A stretch of DNA of 64,000 bases from an uncultured Eubacteriales bacterium. Its GTDB lineage: Bacteria > Bacillota > Clostridia > Lachnospirales > Cellulosilyticaceae. Location of the stretch: assembly GCA_900551325.1 (NCBI GenBank), contig URVM01000001.1, positions 1-64,000 of the forward strand, in the 5' to 3' direction. This document shows, one piece after another, positions 26,164-36,149 of the stretch; the stretch's first letter is position 1; every line of letters begins with the position of its first letter. A program made the position numbers and the translations under genes. The notes under the pieces were generated by a model that saw only the letters and a list, made by a program, of their open reading frames with translations, was not told the DNA's origin and did no database searches.

Positions 26164-27054
26164 ATGAATATACGAAAATTAAACATTTTTTATCAAACAG
26201 CTACCACTTTAAATATGACTGCCGCTGCTAAAATACTTTATATTAGCCAACCTTCTGTTAGCCAGGCCATTAAGGAAATAGAAGAAGAAATAGGAACCCC
26301 TTTGTTTGAAAGAATAGGCAAAAAATTATACTTAACTTATGAAGGTGAAATCTTCTTAGGCTGTGTGCGAAGAATGCTTAATCTATATGAAGATACCCAT
26401 ATAAAAATTAATAATCTAATTAATAACAAGAAAGGTAAGATTAAAATTGGAGCCAGTACAACGATTGGACTATATATTTTACCCAGCTTAGTTAAAAGCT
26501 TTTTAAAGGATTATGGTGATATAGAAATTTCAGTTACCATCGAAAGTACTTCTACCATTGAAAAGCTTATTCTAGAAAATAAAATTGACTTTGCCTTTAT
26601 TGAAGGCACTGTGCTTTCTGATGAAATACGAAAAGAAACACTGTGGCAAGATGAAATGATTTTTATCTCCCCTAAAGATTCTCCTTTAAGTAAAGAAACA
26701 ATTGTAGATGGAAATCTCTTAAAAAACCAAAAACTTATTATGCGAGAACAAGGGAGTGGTACAAGAGAAACTATTGAAGCTTATCTCTTTGAAAATGATA
26801 TAGACTATACTATCTTTATGGAGCTTAAAGAAAATGAAGCCATCAAAAAATATGTAGAAGCAGGTATCGGCATTGGCTGTATGTCTAAATTATGTATTGA
26901 AAATACCCTTGATGAATCTACCTTTCATACCTTTTGTTTAGATAAAGGGAAAATAAAAAGAGATTTGTACTTTATCATTCACAAAGATAAATTCATTACC
27001 AGTAGTATGGGAGAATTTATTAACTTTGTTCATGTACAAACCTCTAAAACTTAA
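26164..27054 (+). CDS. LysR-type transcriptional regulator
   Basis: The 296-residue protein has an N-terminal winged HTH (LNMTAAAKILYISQPSVSQAIKEIEEEIGTPLFER) and the periplasmic-binding-like effector domain starting with KGKIKIGASTTIGLYILPSL. A conserved loop MREQGSGTRETIEAYL resembles the CysB/Cbl/YwfK subgroup that responds to small anions or acids. The start at 26164 has GAGGCGGG just before it; an in-frame ATG at 26152 overlaps that site. It is divergent from the 112-residue gene and ends two bases from the amidohydrolase gene on the other strand. Confidence 0.92.
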   Translation: MNIRKLNIFYQTATTLNMTAAAKILYISQPSVSQAIKEIEEEIGTPLFERIGKKLYLTYEGEIFLGCVRRMLNLYEDTHIKINNLINNKKGKIKIGASTTIGLYILPSLVKSFLKDYGDIEISVTIESTSTIEKLILENKIDFAFIEGTVLSDEIRKETLWQDEMIFISPKDSPLSKETIVDGNLLKNQKLIMREQGSGTRETIEAYLFENDIDYTIFMELKENEAIKKYVEAGIGIGCMSKLCIENTLDESTFHTFCLDKGKIKRDLYFIIHKDKFITSSMGEFINFVHVQTSKT

Positions 27055-27056
27055 AC

Positions 27057-28682
27057 TTATCTTTTAAATACAACTTCACCTTGTTTAATAGTTTCTAGTA
27101 CTTGAATATTTTTAATTTGATCCACTTCTACTTGAAGTGGATTTTTATCAAGTATCACTAAATCAGCATATTTACCTTCTTCTAAACTTCCTTTTATACC
27201 TTCTTCAAAATACTGATAAGCACCATTGATTGTCACTGCACGAATAGCATCCATAACAGAGAGTCTTTGGTCTTCTCCTAATACACGTCCTTTTTGAGTT
27301 TTTCTATTCACTGCATTATGAATAGCAAGAATTTGATTAGGCATCTTTACTGGAGGGTCTTGATGTAAAGTAAAGTTCATGTCCCTTCTTAGTGCAGAAG
27401 CTGCTGGTGAAAGACGATTAGCTCTTTCTGGTCCAAAGACAGATTCATAGTGATAATCTCCCCAAAACCAAATATGGTCTAAGAAAAAGGTTGGTATAAT
27501 ACCAAGTACTTTCATCTCATCAAGTTGATCTTCTCTTACTGTTTGGGCATGTACCATAACAGGTCTTAAATCTTGTTTTTGACCTACCTCTTCTAAAGCC
27601 GCCTTATAACATCTAATAAACTGATCCGCTGCTGCGTCTCCGTTTGTATGCACATTAACCTGAAGATTTCTTTCTACACAACCTTTAAAATAATTGGTTA
27701 CCTCTTCATCTGTTTGTGTCCCATAACCACAGTAATCTGCATCTTGACCTTCTGGTACTTCGTAGTATGGTTTTGTTAACCAAGCTGTTTTACCTTGTGG
27801 TGACCCATCTAACCATGTTTTTCCGCCTAAAAGTTTATAATGATTCATATACTCACGTTTTGGTGTACCTTCATCTTTTAATAAGTCAAAAGTTACTTGT
27901 TGAACAGCTTGTCCTACAATATCTATTTTTATTTTATTTGCTTGTGCTGCTGCCATTAAAAGTCCATGTATATTTTTATCTACACTTGCATCTTGAGCTG
28001 TTGTAATTCCGTACCCTGCATAAATAGCTTGTGCTTTAGCAATAGCCTCCATTAAAGTTTCAAAAGAAGGATTAGGTATTGCTTTTTTCTTTTCTGGGTC
28101 TAGACAAGCATTTTCTTCTAGAACACCATTAGGCTCTTTTGAATCATGTGATACGGTCCTTACTACGCCACCTTCTGGCACTTCATAATCTTCTCCTACA
28201 TAGCCCATTTTCTCGAGTGCTATACTATTAACAATTGCTATATGACCTGAAGCATGAGAAATAAATACAGGAATATGTGGTGCTACACGGTCTAAATCAA
28301 ATTTTGTAGGATGTTCTTCACCTTCAAATCTTGTATTATCATAGCCAAAACCAATAATCCATTCTCCTTCTTTAGGTGGGTTATGTTTTATTTTATCTTC
28401 TATAATAGCTAGTAGCTCTTCCTTAGAATGACATTCACTAAAATTTAAAATCATTAATGTTTGTGCAATGGCAACAATATGCCCATGAGGATCAATAAGC
28501 CCTGGAAGCATGGTCTTACCTTCAAGATTAATTTGCTCTGTCTGTTCGTCTGATAAGGCAAGTATCTCTTCTTTACTTCCTACTGCTTTAACAAGGCCAT
28601 CTTCTATTAAAATAGCTTCAGCTACATCATTATTTTTATTGACTGTAATAATAGGTCCATTAAAATAAATTGTTCTTTTCAT
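27057..28682 (-). CDS. YtcJ-like metal-dependent amidohydrolase
   Basis: The 541-residue protein of the Amidohydro_3 (YtcJ/LAF3) family has LPGLIDPHGHIVAIAQ at residues 59-74 (HxH), the VHTNGDAAADQF and MVHAQTVRED metal and base motifs, FTLHQDPPVKMPN, and a C-terminal GSLEEGKYADLVILDKNPL. It hydrolyses an N-acyl, formyl or cyclic amide bond of unknown substrate. It starts 39 bases after the stop of an OFA-type MFS transporter gene on the same strand, so the two form an uptake-and-hydrolysis pair. Confidence 0.9.
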   Translation of the reverse strand: MKRTIYFNGPIITVNKNNDVAEAILIEDGLVKAVGSKEEILALSDEQTEQINLEGKTMLPGLIDPHGHIVAIAQTLMILNFSECHSKEELLAIIEDKIKHNPPKEGEWIIGFGYDNTRFEGEEHPTKFDLDRVAPHIPVFISHASGHIAIVNSIALEKMGYVGEDYEVPEGGVVRTVSHDSKEPNGVLEENACLDPEKKKAIPNPSFETLMEAIAKAQAIYAGYGITTAQDASVDKNIHGLLMAAAQANKIKIDIVGQAVQQVTFDLLKDEGTPKREYMNHYKLLGGKTWLDGSPQGKTAWLTKPYYEVPEGQDADYCGYGTQTDEEVTNYFKGCVERNLQVNVHTNGDAAADQFIRCYKAALEEVGQKQDLRPVMVHAQTVREDQLDEMKVLGIIPTFFLDHIWFWGDYHYESVFGPERANRLSPAASALRRDMNFTLHQDPPVKMPNQILAIHNAVNRKTQKGRVLGEDQRLSVMDAIRAVTINGAYQYFEEGIKGSLEEGKYADLVILDKNPLQVEVDQIKNIQVLETIKQGEVVFKR

Positions 28683-28721
28683 TGTTCTAACCTCACACTT
28701 ACCATTATATTCTGTGACTGA

Positions 28722-29957
28722 CTACATTTGTTTTTTTACCTTTTTAATAGATGTTAAAAGTAAAATATAGCCAACTACTGTACAAGCTAATAACATAAGC
28801 CATCCTGCAACAAATCCAAAGTTATCTGTTACAGCACCAAATAAAGTAGAGCCAAGGGCAAAACCACAAGCAAAGAATAAGCTAATAATACCAAGTTTCA
28901 CACTAGATTCCTTCTTACCAAATACATCTGATGCCATAAATGCAGGTGCTGACATATAAGAAAAAACATTTAATCCATAAGCAACTGAGAAAATAAATGC
29001 AAGTCCATGTGTATTCTCTGCTAATATTAAAGCAATAATAGCTATTGTTTGAAGCACAAAAGAAATAGACATAGTTTTAAATGTTCCTATTTTGTCAAAT
29101 AAAGCACCACCCATAATGTTTCCAAACAAACAAAATAAGGCAAATACTGATCCTAATGTACCTACTAAAGCCGCACTCATTTTTAAATCACCTGTAAAAT
29201 AAGTTGCATATTGAGTACTAAGTGCTGAAATAGCTATAGCAATGATTGCATATGCGATTCCAAATATCCAGAAATACTTATTTTTTCTTACTTGTGCCAT
29301 ACCAGGCCCTTCAAGTTCTGGTGATTCACTTTCTATGACTGTTTCATTTGCAGCAGCTGTCTCAACTTCTCCCTCTTTTGGTAATCTGATGAATAAAAGA
29401 ATTACTGGTAAACTACATATAAGTGCAATTAAACCAAATACAATATAACTATAAGTTACACCTCTACTTGCTAGCATATGAGAAGTAATTTGTTGTAAAA
29501 ATACATTTCCTATAGAACCTCCAGCAAAGGCAATCCCTAATGCTTTACCTCTACCTTCTTTTGGAAACCAATGGTTAATCACATAAGGAACTCCAAGACC
29601 TGAAAAAAGTACACAACCTACTTGTGAGATTGCCGAAAAAAGATAAAACTGAGGTAAGCTAGTAGCTAAACCAAAAGCTAAAAAGCCCAGACTAGATAAA
29701 GTCGTACCTAAAATAAATAAAATTTTTATATTAACTTTCCCAAATAATTTACCTAAAAAAGGTGAAAATGCTGCTGATGCTATGGCACCAAATGTAAATA
29801 TAAGTGAAAATGCTGCAAGTGAAAAATTAAATTTTTCTATAACATATGGAATAAACAAGGGCTGAATATTTTGTGCTACACCAAATGGTATTGCTTGCAT
29901 AAACATACATACAAATATCATAAAAAATTTCTTTTTATTACTTCTAATAGTTTCCAT
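28722..29957 (-). CDS. MFS transporter, oxalate:formate-antiporter-like (OFA) group
   Basis: The 411-residue protein has twelve helices. It contains FSPFLGKLFGKVNIK between helices 2 and 3, GVPYVINHWFPKEGRGKALGIAFAGGSIG (the OFA/MCT-type motif near helix 5) and a linker with TAAANETVIESESPELEGPG. This group carries organic anions such as oxalate, formate, or substituted monocarboxylates. The ATG at 29957 has AAGGAGAAGG before it; a longer frame to 29996 has no ribosome site. It is the first gene of the operon with the YtcJ-like amidohydrolase and probably imports its substrate. Confidence 0.87.
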   Translation of the reverse strand: METIRSNKKKFFMIFVCMFMQAIPFGVAQNIQPLFIPYVIEKFNFSLAAFSLIFTFGAIASAAFSPFLGKLFGKVNIKILFILGTTLSSLGFLAFGLATSLPQFYLFSAISQVGCVLFSGLGVPYVINHWFPKEGRGKALGIAFAGGSIGNVFLQQITSHMLASRGVTYSYIVFGLIALICSLPVILLFIRLPKEGEVETAAANETVIESESPELEGPGMAQVRKNKYFWIFGIAYAIIAIAISALSTQYATYFTGDLKMSAALVGTLGSVFALFCLFGNIMGGALFDKIGTFKTMSISFVLQTIAIIALILAENTHGLAFIFSVAYGLNVFSYMSAPAFMASDVFGKKESSVKLGIISLFFACGFALGSTLFGAVTDNFGFVAGWLMLLACTVVGYILLLTSIKKVKKQM

Positions 29958-30273
29958 TTTCCTTCTCCTTACCTTACTTTTATATTTATAGTTCAATCAA
30001 TCTTAATAATGTGTTTCGCCTCTCTTTCTTTGATTCGTCTTTATTATAGTCTTCTTTAATCAATTATTGAAATACTGATTTTACTTCATAACTATAGGTA
30101 AATGCCTATAAGTACTCTTTAAATTCATTTTTCTATTATTTTATATTTTGTTTTTTTTAATAAATATATACATAGTTATTATGAGCATTTGACTTGTATA
30201 ATATTTTTTATCACTTCTTGTATACTTGTCATATACTATAGTAACTTTATTTTTATATAGAGGAGGTAAAGCT

Positions 30274-31062
30274 ATGAAATATTTAATTGTCCTTGATGCA
30301 GGTCATGGTATGAATACACCTGGTAAAAGAACACCTCTCTTTGAAGATGGTACCTTTATGCACGAAAGAGCATTCAATAAAGCTGTTGTAGAACATATGC
30401 AGCGCCTTTTAGCATCCTACGATTGTACTGTCATCTGGGTTTCTCCTGAGGATAATGATGTTTCTTTAAACACAAGAGTTTCTCGAGCAAATATACACTA
30501 TAATAACTTTGTAAAACAACACGGTGATTCTAATATAAAAGCAGCCTTTGTATCTATACATGCAAATGCGAATACAGGTACTTGGGGGAGTGCAAACGGT
30601 ATAGAAACTCTTTATTTCCCTGGTCGAATAGACTCACTTAAATTTGCTCAAATCGTCCAACAACATATGATTGAACATACCAAGCTTCGTGATCGCGGGA
30701 TTAAGACTGGTAATTTCGCTGTTATTCGAGATATTGTTTGCCCATCCATCCTTTGCGAATGTGGATTTATGGACTATAAACCTGAAGCCATACTCCTTAA
30801 AAGTGATAACTATAGACAAACATGTGCCAAGGCAATTGTAAAAGGTATTGTTGACTATTTAAATCTTCCCCTAAATACACCACCAACGCCCTCAACTACT
30901 ACAGAGCAACCAACAACAATCCAAATTAACTTAAATGGTAAAATTAAAACAGTAGAAACAATCAATAGAAATGGATTTAACTATATTAAATTAAAAGATC
31001 TTACCGATGATAAAATTAGTGTAACCTATAATAAATTACCTATTATTAGCATAAAACCTTAA
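30274..31062 (+). CDS. N-acetylmuramoyl-L-alanine amidase (Amidase_3), no signal peptide
   Basis: The 262-residue amidase has VLDAGHGMNTPGKRTP (zinc H11), HERAFNKAV (E31), SIHANANTG (H96) and LCECGFMD (E162 general base). It starts directly with the catalytic strand, so it has no Sec signal, as in phage-type or mother-cell lysis amidases such as CwlC or XlyB. A proline/threonine linker (about residues 205-222) leads to a small C-terminal beta domain resembling the stalk or binding domains of such enzymes. AGGAGG lies 8 bases before the ATG, which decides the start over an upstream ATG at 30226. No holin or phage gene is nearby. Confidence 0.9.
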   Translation: MKYLIVLDAGHGMNTPGKRTPLFEDGTFMHERAFNKAVVEHMQRLLASYDCTVIWVSPEDNDVSLNTRVSRANIHYNNFVKQHGDSNIKAAFVSIHANANTGTWGSANGIETLYFPGRIDSLKFAQIVQQHMIEHTKLRDRGIKTGNFAVIRDIVCPSILCECGFMDYKPEAILLKSDNYRQTCAKAIVKGIVDYLNLPLNTPPTPSTTTEQPTTIQINLNGKIKTVETINRNGFNYIKLKDLTDDKISVTYNKLPIISIKP

Positions 31063-31133
31063 ATTCCCTCCATGTATAAAGCACATCAAAAAAAACTATT
31101 AAATCATCAATAATGATTACTTCTAATAAATAA

Positions 31134-31180
31134 ACGAGCCATAAAACTAACTAAAGGTTTAGCTTTATGGCTCGCTTTTC
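31134..31180 (+). terminator. Terminator after the amidase gene
   Basis: ACGAGCCATAAA pairs with TTTATGGCTCG, followed by CTTTTC. The rest of the 314-base gap to the next gene holds the promoter region of the ketosynthase operon. Confidence 0.8.
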
Positions 31181-31326
31181 TATATATGTATTACTTAGAT
31201 AACTTTAAAACTATTTATTTGTTTGACAAAAATATATTTTTTTAAAGATTATTTGACATTTATTTTAAAAATTAAGGTAAAAGGATTTTCATCTAATGAA
31301 TAATATGTTAATATGCTTATGTAATT

Positions 31327-31343
31327 TTATACTATAGTATAAT
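31327..31343 (+). promoter_or_regulatory. 16-bp palindrome over a -10-like box before the ketosynthase operon
   Basis: TTATACTATAGTATAA (31327-31342) is a perfect palindrome and its right half makes TATAAT (31338-31343), 34 bases before the start codon. A dyad that covers the probable -10 box suggests a repressor site. Two TTGACA words lie farther upstream (about 31224 and 31254) but not at 17-bp spacing from this TATAAT. Confidence 0.5.
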
Positions 31344-31376
31344 TTTTAAAAAACTAAAAGGGGGAATCATTTAAGT

Positions 31377-32351
31377 ATGCGTATTAGTAAGGTGGAGCTA
31401 GGATTACCTAGGCATAAAGTACCTAATGAGTATTATTTTAATAAGTTTCAAGACAGAAAGGAAAATATAAAATCGCTAACAAGCGCTCTTAGCAAAGAAG
31501 AACGATATATTGCTGAAAAATATGAGGATAATTCATTAACACTGGCTTCTAAAGCCTTAGATAACTTGCTAGTTGGGGTAGATAAACAGGAGATAGGTGC
31601 CCTATTTTTCGTATCACAAACAAGTGAGTATCTATTTCCTACAAATGCTATACTTCTTCATAAAGAACACGGTCTTAGCGAAGAATGTCTTTGCATGGAT
31701 ATGAATGCAAACTGTGCTGGTATGGTTACTGCTTTAGAACATGCCTATCATTACATGAGGGATCATAAAAATTTCAAGTATATTGTTATAGCCGGTGGGG
31801 AGTTGCACTCTACACATGCACACCAAGAAGATTTAATGATGTATACTGTTTTTGCTGACATGGGATGTGCTCTTCTTTTAGAACGAACAAAAGAAGATTG
31901 CCATCTTATAACTAGACATACATCTAATAGTACATCCGCGGGGAACACTATCTTCCCAAGAGAGGGCTTATCAAAAATACATGAAAAAGATATAACACAA
32001 CACATTTTGTGGAATGCAGCGGGAGCTACACTTGAAGCTACTTTTGCTGCAGGTGTTCATTCGGTTAAATTATTAATGGATGAGCTGCAAATAAGTAAAG
32101 ATGATATATGTTTTATTGCAGCTAATCAACAAACTCAGCAGAGTACTACTTATCTATTAAAAGAACTACAACTAACCGAGGACAAAGCATACTATATAGG
32201 AGATAAATATGGTTATACAGGTTCAACAGCAGCATTTGTCTCTTTTTACCATGCTTTAAACGAGGGAAAGATAAAAAATAATAAATATATTGTATTTGTA
32301 ACAGCAGGAGTTGGCGGTCTTGTAAGTGTGTTACTAATGAAAATAGTCTAG
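31377..32351 (+). CDS. FabH-like (KAS III) ketosynthase homologue with a degenerate active site
   Basis: This 324-residue thiolase-fold protein aligns with 3-oxoacyl-ACP synthase III. It has LFFVSQTSEYLFPTNA, the nucleophile region MDMNANCAGMVTALEHA with C113, and IVIAGGELHS; the C-terminal GDKYGYTGSTAAFVSFY corresponds to the usual GNTSAAS loop. In FabH the triad is Cys-His-Asn. Here the PHQAN His position reads ANQQT (N250) and the loop Asn is Y280, so only the Cys remains. Homologues with altered triads include acyltransferases and signal-molecule synthases. It is followed after 12 bases by a chemoreceptor gene in the same operon, which suggests a signalling rather than a fatty-acid role. 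No acyl carrier protein or other fab gene is close. Confidence 0.82.
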   Translation: MRISKVELGLPRHKVPNEYYFNKFQDRKENIKSLTSALSKEERYIAEKYEDNSLTLASKALDNLLVGVDKQEIGALFFVSQTSEYLFPTNAILLHKEHGLSEECLCMDMNANCAGMVTALEHAYHYMRDHKNFKYIVIAGGELHSTHAHQEDLMMYTVFADMGCALLLERTKEDCHLITRHTSNSTSAGNTIFPREGLSKIHEKDITQHILWNAAGATLEATFAAGVHSVKLLMDELQISKDDICFIAANQQTQQSTTYLLKELQLTEDKAYYIGDKYGYTGSTAAFVSFYHALNEGKIKNNKYIVFVTAGVGGLVSVLLMKIV

Positions 32352-32363
32352 GGAGATAATATT

Positions 32364-33857
32364 ATGAGAAAACAGGAGAACTTTGGTAATACAATTAGTT
32401 TTTTTACATGTGTCTTTTTAAATGTACTTTTGTTAGGGGTAGCATTTTTGCAGCCAACTAGTAGATCATTAGTTATAGGAACTTTATTTGTTTATATTGC
32501 AGTGGTAGCTTTAATGATTTACTTGTTTCTAAAATCCTCTAAATTCACTGATATAGCACTCGTATTGTTTTCAATAATGTTTTACGTTATATGTTTCGTC
32601 TTTATTAATGCTAATAAGCAAAATTATATGAATGATATTTCTATTTTGTTTTGTGTATTCTCAGGTTTAGGAATACTTAGCGTTTTTAACAATACAAAGG
32701 TAACTATTACAAGTATTATAAGTGGAACAGTGATGTTACTTGTAACCTATATGCTGTATAAAGATAATATTTTTGTGAATATTAATATGCGTTCTATAAT
32801 GGTACTTATTGTTAATTATGTAGTATGCGGTAGTTTTTTATTAGCCACACACGTAAATATAAAAAAGATAACAAATGCTATATTAACGTCCAACGAAGAA
32901 TCCGCACTTAAAAATGATAAGTTAGAAAATTATCTAAACACAATCTTAAACACGGTAGATGTACTTACAACTACTTCTAAAGAAATAAATACATATGTTT
33001 CTGATATCAAAACAATGTCTGGTAATGTTGTAGGATCAGTTAGTGACTTTAGTGCTTCTATACAAGAAACCTCTAGTAGAATACAAATAACAACTGAAAA
33101 CACAGCAACTAACATGGATACGTTTAAGAGCATTAAAGAGGATATGGAGAAATTAAAAAAAGTAAGTTTAGGTGCACAAGATTCAACATCAAACACCCAT
33201 CAACAAGTTAATGACTTAATTAATGTGTTTATGGATGTAAAGCTACATATTGAACATTCAGCAGATAAAGTACAAGAATTAACCAGTAAATTAGATTCCG
33301 TAAAAAGCATCGTTAATACTATTTCAGTAATAGCAAAACAAACTAATTTACTAGCTTTAAATGCTGCTATAGAAAGTGCTAGAGCAGGAGAAGTTGGAAA
33401 AGGCTTTGGAGTTGTAGCAAATGAAATAAAAAATCTTGCTGGAGGTAGCGAAGAGGCTACAAAAAACATAGAAAGTATTATTGGAACTGTTATAGAAGAA
33501 ATAGAGGGCCTAAGTGACCAAATAATTAGCATCAAAGAAAGTACTAAAAATGTAGATGTAATCAAGGATCATACTGAAACATCTATAGAAAATGTATTGT
33601 CTGCCATAGCCCACACCTTAAACACCATAGACATTGTTAGGGAGCAATACGACCATTATGATTCTATAGCAGCCCAAGTGAAGTCAAATCTTGATGGTAT
33701 ACACACCATTGCAGAACATAATGAAATTACTGTTCAAGAGATAGGTAATAGTATTGACACACAAGATAACCTTGTAAACAGCCTACAAGTATGTGCCCAA
33801 ACTCTTGAAAAGCTAAGTATAAATCTGGCTACTATTGGACGAGATAATCACAATTAA
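32364..33857 (+). CDS. Methyl-accepting chemotaxis-type receptor with six-helix membrane sensor
   Basis: In this 497-residue protein the N-terminal 165 residues form about six membrane helices with very short loops and no periplasmic ligand domain. From residue 180 on follow coiled coils and the MCP signalling hairpin with [40 protein letters not shown]. There is no HAMP domain. Receptors of this build sense membrane or hydrophobic signals or intramembrane states. GGGAG precedes the ATG. It is translationally close to the ketosynthase-like gene, and a terminator follows, so the two genes form a closed operon. Confidence 0.9.
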   Translation: MRKQENFGNTISFFTCVFLNVLLLGVAFLQPTSRSLVIGTLFVYIAVVALMIYLFLKSSKFTDIALVLFSIMFYVICFVFINANKQNYMNDISILFCVFSGLGILSVFNNTKVTITSIISGTVMLLVTYMLYKDNIFVNINMRSIMVLIVNYVVCGSFLLATHVNIKKITNAILTSNEESALKNDKLENYLNTILNTVDVLTTTSKEINTYVSDIKTMSGNVVGSVSDFSASIQETSSRIQITTENTATNMDTFKSIKEDMEKLKKVSLGAQDSTSNTHQQVNDLINVFMDVKLHIEHSADKVQELTSKLDSVKSIVNTISVIAKQTNLLALNAAIESARAGEVGKGFGVVANEIKNLAGGSEEATKNIESIIGTVIEEIEGLSDQIISIKESTKNVDVIKDHTETSIENVLSAIAHTLNTIDIVREQYDHYDSIAAQVKSNLDGIHTIAEHNEITVQEIGNSIDTQDNLVNSLQVCAQTLEKLSINLATIGRDNHN

Positions 33858-33904
33858 AAATTGTGAAAAATAACTAGTTAGGGCAGCCCAATAAAGTTTG
33901 TAAT

Positions 33905-33946
33905 AAAAAAGTGAAGTTAAGCTTTTAGCCTAACTTCACTTTTTTA
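33905..33946. terminator. Bidirectional terminator between the receptor gene and glmS
   Basis: AAAAAAGTGAAGTTA pairs with TAACTTCACTTTTTT around an 11-base loop. The genes on both sides converge here. Confidence 0.9.
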
Positions 33947-33954
33947 TTTTATTT

Positions 33955-35784
33955 TTACTCTACCGTTACTGATTTTGCTAAGTTTCTTGGCTTATCTACA
34001 TCATTACCTTTAAGGGTAGATGTATAGTATGCTAAGAGTTGTGTTGGTATAACAGATAGAATAGGCATCAATAAGTCATCTACTTCTGGTACTTCAATGA
34101 CTTGGTCTGCTACTTCATGAATATGAGGTATGCCTGCCTTAACAATAGCAATGATATAAGCACCTCTTGCCTTAACTTCTTTCATGTTAGAAATCATTTT
34201 TTCTACTAAGTGTTCTTGGGTTGCTATAGCCAGTACTGGTGTACCTTCTTCAATCAGTGCAATGGTACCGTGTTTGAGTTCTCCTGCTGCAAAGGCTTCT
34301 GTGTGTACATAGGAAATTTCTTTAAGTTTAAGTGCTGCTTCCATTGCTGTTGTATAGTCTAAACCTCTTCCTATATAAAAAGCACTTGTAGCTTCTACTA
34401 AAATTTTGGCTACTTCTTCAACATGAGCTTTTTCGCTTAGTATTTCTTCTACTTTGCTGCCTAAAGCTTCTATAGCATCTATATGGTAGTTATAAGATTG
34501 TTCATCTACTACTTCTTTAATACGTCCAAAGTGTAGGGCTAACATATAGAAAGCTATAAGTTGAGCTGTATAGGCCTTTGTAGACGCTACAGCTATTTCT
34601 GGTCCTGCCCAAGTGTAGAAAACATGATCTGCCATACGTGCTACAGATGAGCCTACTACATTTGTAATAGCAAGTACCTTTGCACCTTTTCGCTTACCTT
34701 CTTTAAGGGCTGCCAGTGTATCTGCTGTCTCCCCTGATTGAGAAACTACGATAAGCAAGGTGTGTGTATCAATAAATGGGTCTCTATATCTAAATTCTGA
34801 AGCAATGTCAGCCTCTACAGGTATGTGTGCCATTTTTTCTAAGGCATATTTTCCAACTAAACCTGCATGATAAGCTGTACCACATGCTACAATATAAATT
34901 TTATGGATATCTTCTAAATCTTCTTTTGATAAGTGAATAGATTCTAATTGAATCTGACGTTTGTCATCTAATCTTCTTACAAGTGTGTGACGTATAGCAT
35001 TAGGTTGGTCATAAATTTCTTTCATCATAAAATGGCTAAAGCCCTCTTTAGATGCTGCTTCTTTATCCCACTCAATATGAGTAAGCTTTCTTTCTACTTG
35101 TTGACCTAATCCATTTTCAATAGATAAGTTTCCACCATCAATAATAACGACTTCATCATTTTCAATATAATATACGTCTCTTGTAAATCCTAGAAGTGCT
35201 GGAATATCAGAAGCAATCATATATTCACCATCTTTAACACCTACAACTAATGGACTTTCTTTTCTTGCGGCAATAAGTTTATTTGGATAACGACTACTTA
35301 CAATCCCTAGTGCATAAGCACCTTTTAATCTTCTAAGTGTAGCCCTAACTGCCTCTTCTAAGTTCCCCTCATCATAAAGATCTAATAAGTGAGCCACTAC
35401 TTCTGTATCTGTTTCTGATATAAAAGTATAACCTTTGTCTATAAGCTCTTTCTTAAGTTCTAAATAGTTTTCTATAATACCATTGTGTACAACAGCTATA
35501 CTATTTGAAGTGTTTAAATGAGGATGAGCATTTTCCTTAGATGGTATACCATGAGTTGCCCATCTTGTATGCCCTATACCAATCGGTCCATCAATTGGTG
35601 TTTCTTCTAGTGCCTTATCTAAAACTTCAAGTCTTCCCTTAGCTTTTAGACATTTTAGTTCCTGATTTTGTGTAATAACAGCTAAACCTGCTGAGTCATA
35701 GCCTCTATACTCTAGAGTACTAAGTCCTTCCAAAATCATTTCCTTTGCACTATGCTTTCCATAAAATCCAACAATTCCACACAT
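33955..35784 (-). CDS. glmS: Glutamine-fructose-6-phosphate aminotransferase
   Basis: The 609-residue enzyme makes glucosamine-6-phosphate for peptidoglycan. The N-terminal glutaminase domain begins MCGIVGFYGK with the catalytic Cys2, followed by GIGHTRWATHG and VVHNGIIENY. Two SIS domains follow (VACGTAYHAGLVGK, VSQSGETADTLAAL, and later AGELKHGTIALIEEGTPV), and the end is LAKSVTVE. GGAGG precedes the ATG. The 5' leader contains a glmS ribozyme, so the mRNA is cut when the product accumulates. Confidence 0.97.
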   Translation of the reverse strand: MCGIVGFYGKHSAKEMILEGLSTLEYRGYDSAGLAVITQNQELKCLKAKGRLEVLDKALEETPIDGPIGIGHTRWATHGIPSKENAHPHLNTSNSIAVVHNGIIENYLELKKELIDKGYTFISETDTEVVAHLLDLYDEGNLEEAVRATLRRLKGAYALGIVSSRYPNKLIAARKESPLVVGVKDGEYMIASDIPALLGFTRDVYYIENDEVVIIDGGNLSIENGLGQQVERKLTHIEWDKEAASKEGFSHFMMKEIYDQPNAIRHTLVRRLDDKRQIQLESIHLSKEDLEDIHKIYIVACGTAYHAGLVGKYALEKMAHIPVEADIASEFRYRDPFIDTHTLLIVVSQSGETADTLAALKEGKRKGAKVLAITNVVGSSVARMADHVFYTWAGPEIAVASTKAYTAQLIAFYMLALHFGRIKEVVDEQSYNYHIDAIEALGSKVEEILSEKAHVEEVAKILVEATSAFYIGRGLDYTTAMEAALKLKEISYVHTEAFAAGELKHGTIALIEEGTPVLAIATQEHLVEKMISNMKEVKARGAYIIAIVKAGIPHIHEVADQVIEVPEVDDLLMPILSVIPTQLLAYYTSTLKGNDVDKPRNLAKSVTVE

Positions 35785-35819
35785 ATTTTCAACCTCCTGA
35801 TTTTAATCAAGGGGTAATC

Positions 35820-35976
35820 CACTCAAGGTGTTTTGTCCTATTCGTTACCTTATAGTTTTGTCACCTTGTCAGGGTGTGGTCCCTCTAGAGCATCCGCCGA
35901 ATTTTCGATAACTCTAGTCCTCGTCAACTTTCTCTAAGCTTATCTATAATGATTGATTAAAGAAAGTTCTGGCGCT
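35820..35976 (-). ncRNA. glmS ribozyme (glucosamine-6-phosphate-activated)
   Basis: On the minus strand the leader reads AGCGCCAGAACT starting at 35976, then GTTGACGAGG, TTATCGAAAATTCGGCGGATG and AAGGTGAC, the conserved core elements of the glmS ribozyme in the right order. Self-cleavage is expected between 35976 and 35975. It lies 35 bases or so upstream of the glmS ATG. The exact 3' limit is approximate. Confidence 0.93.
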
Positions 35977-36029
35977 TTATTTTTCTTTTACTTGTTCTTA
36001 CCCCCCATTTTTTAATGTGATACTTTATC

Positions 36030-36058
36030 ATTTTATTCATGAACTAGCTCTTTGTCAA
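36030..36058 (-). promoter_or_regulatory. glmS promoter
   Basis: On the minus strand TTGACA (36053-36058), a 17-base spacer and TAAAAT (36030-36035) form a near-consensus promoter, with start near 36022, upstream of the ribozyme cleavage site. Confidence 0.85.
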
Positions 36059-36073
36059 CAAAATAATTCATTC

Positions 36074-36146
36074 CAAAAACACACAAAGCCAACCTAAGTC
36101 CGCTCCCCCCATATTGCATGGACAGACTTAAGTTGGCTTTGTGTGT
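36074..36146 (-). terminator. Strong terminator upstream of the glmS promoter
   Basis: ACACACAAAGCCAAC pairs with GTTGGCTTTGTGTGT and a TAAGTC/GACTTA stem continues it; on the minus strand TTTTTGG follows. It must end a transcript that comes from 36150-36600, where no protein gene exists. Confidence 0.82.
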
Positions 36147-36149
36147 ATG

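Noticed and set aside
30274..31062. Amidase gene as sign of a prophage
   Set aside because: It lacks a signal peptide as phage lysins do, but there is no holin, tail or integrase gene near it.
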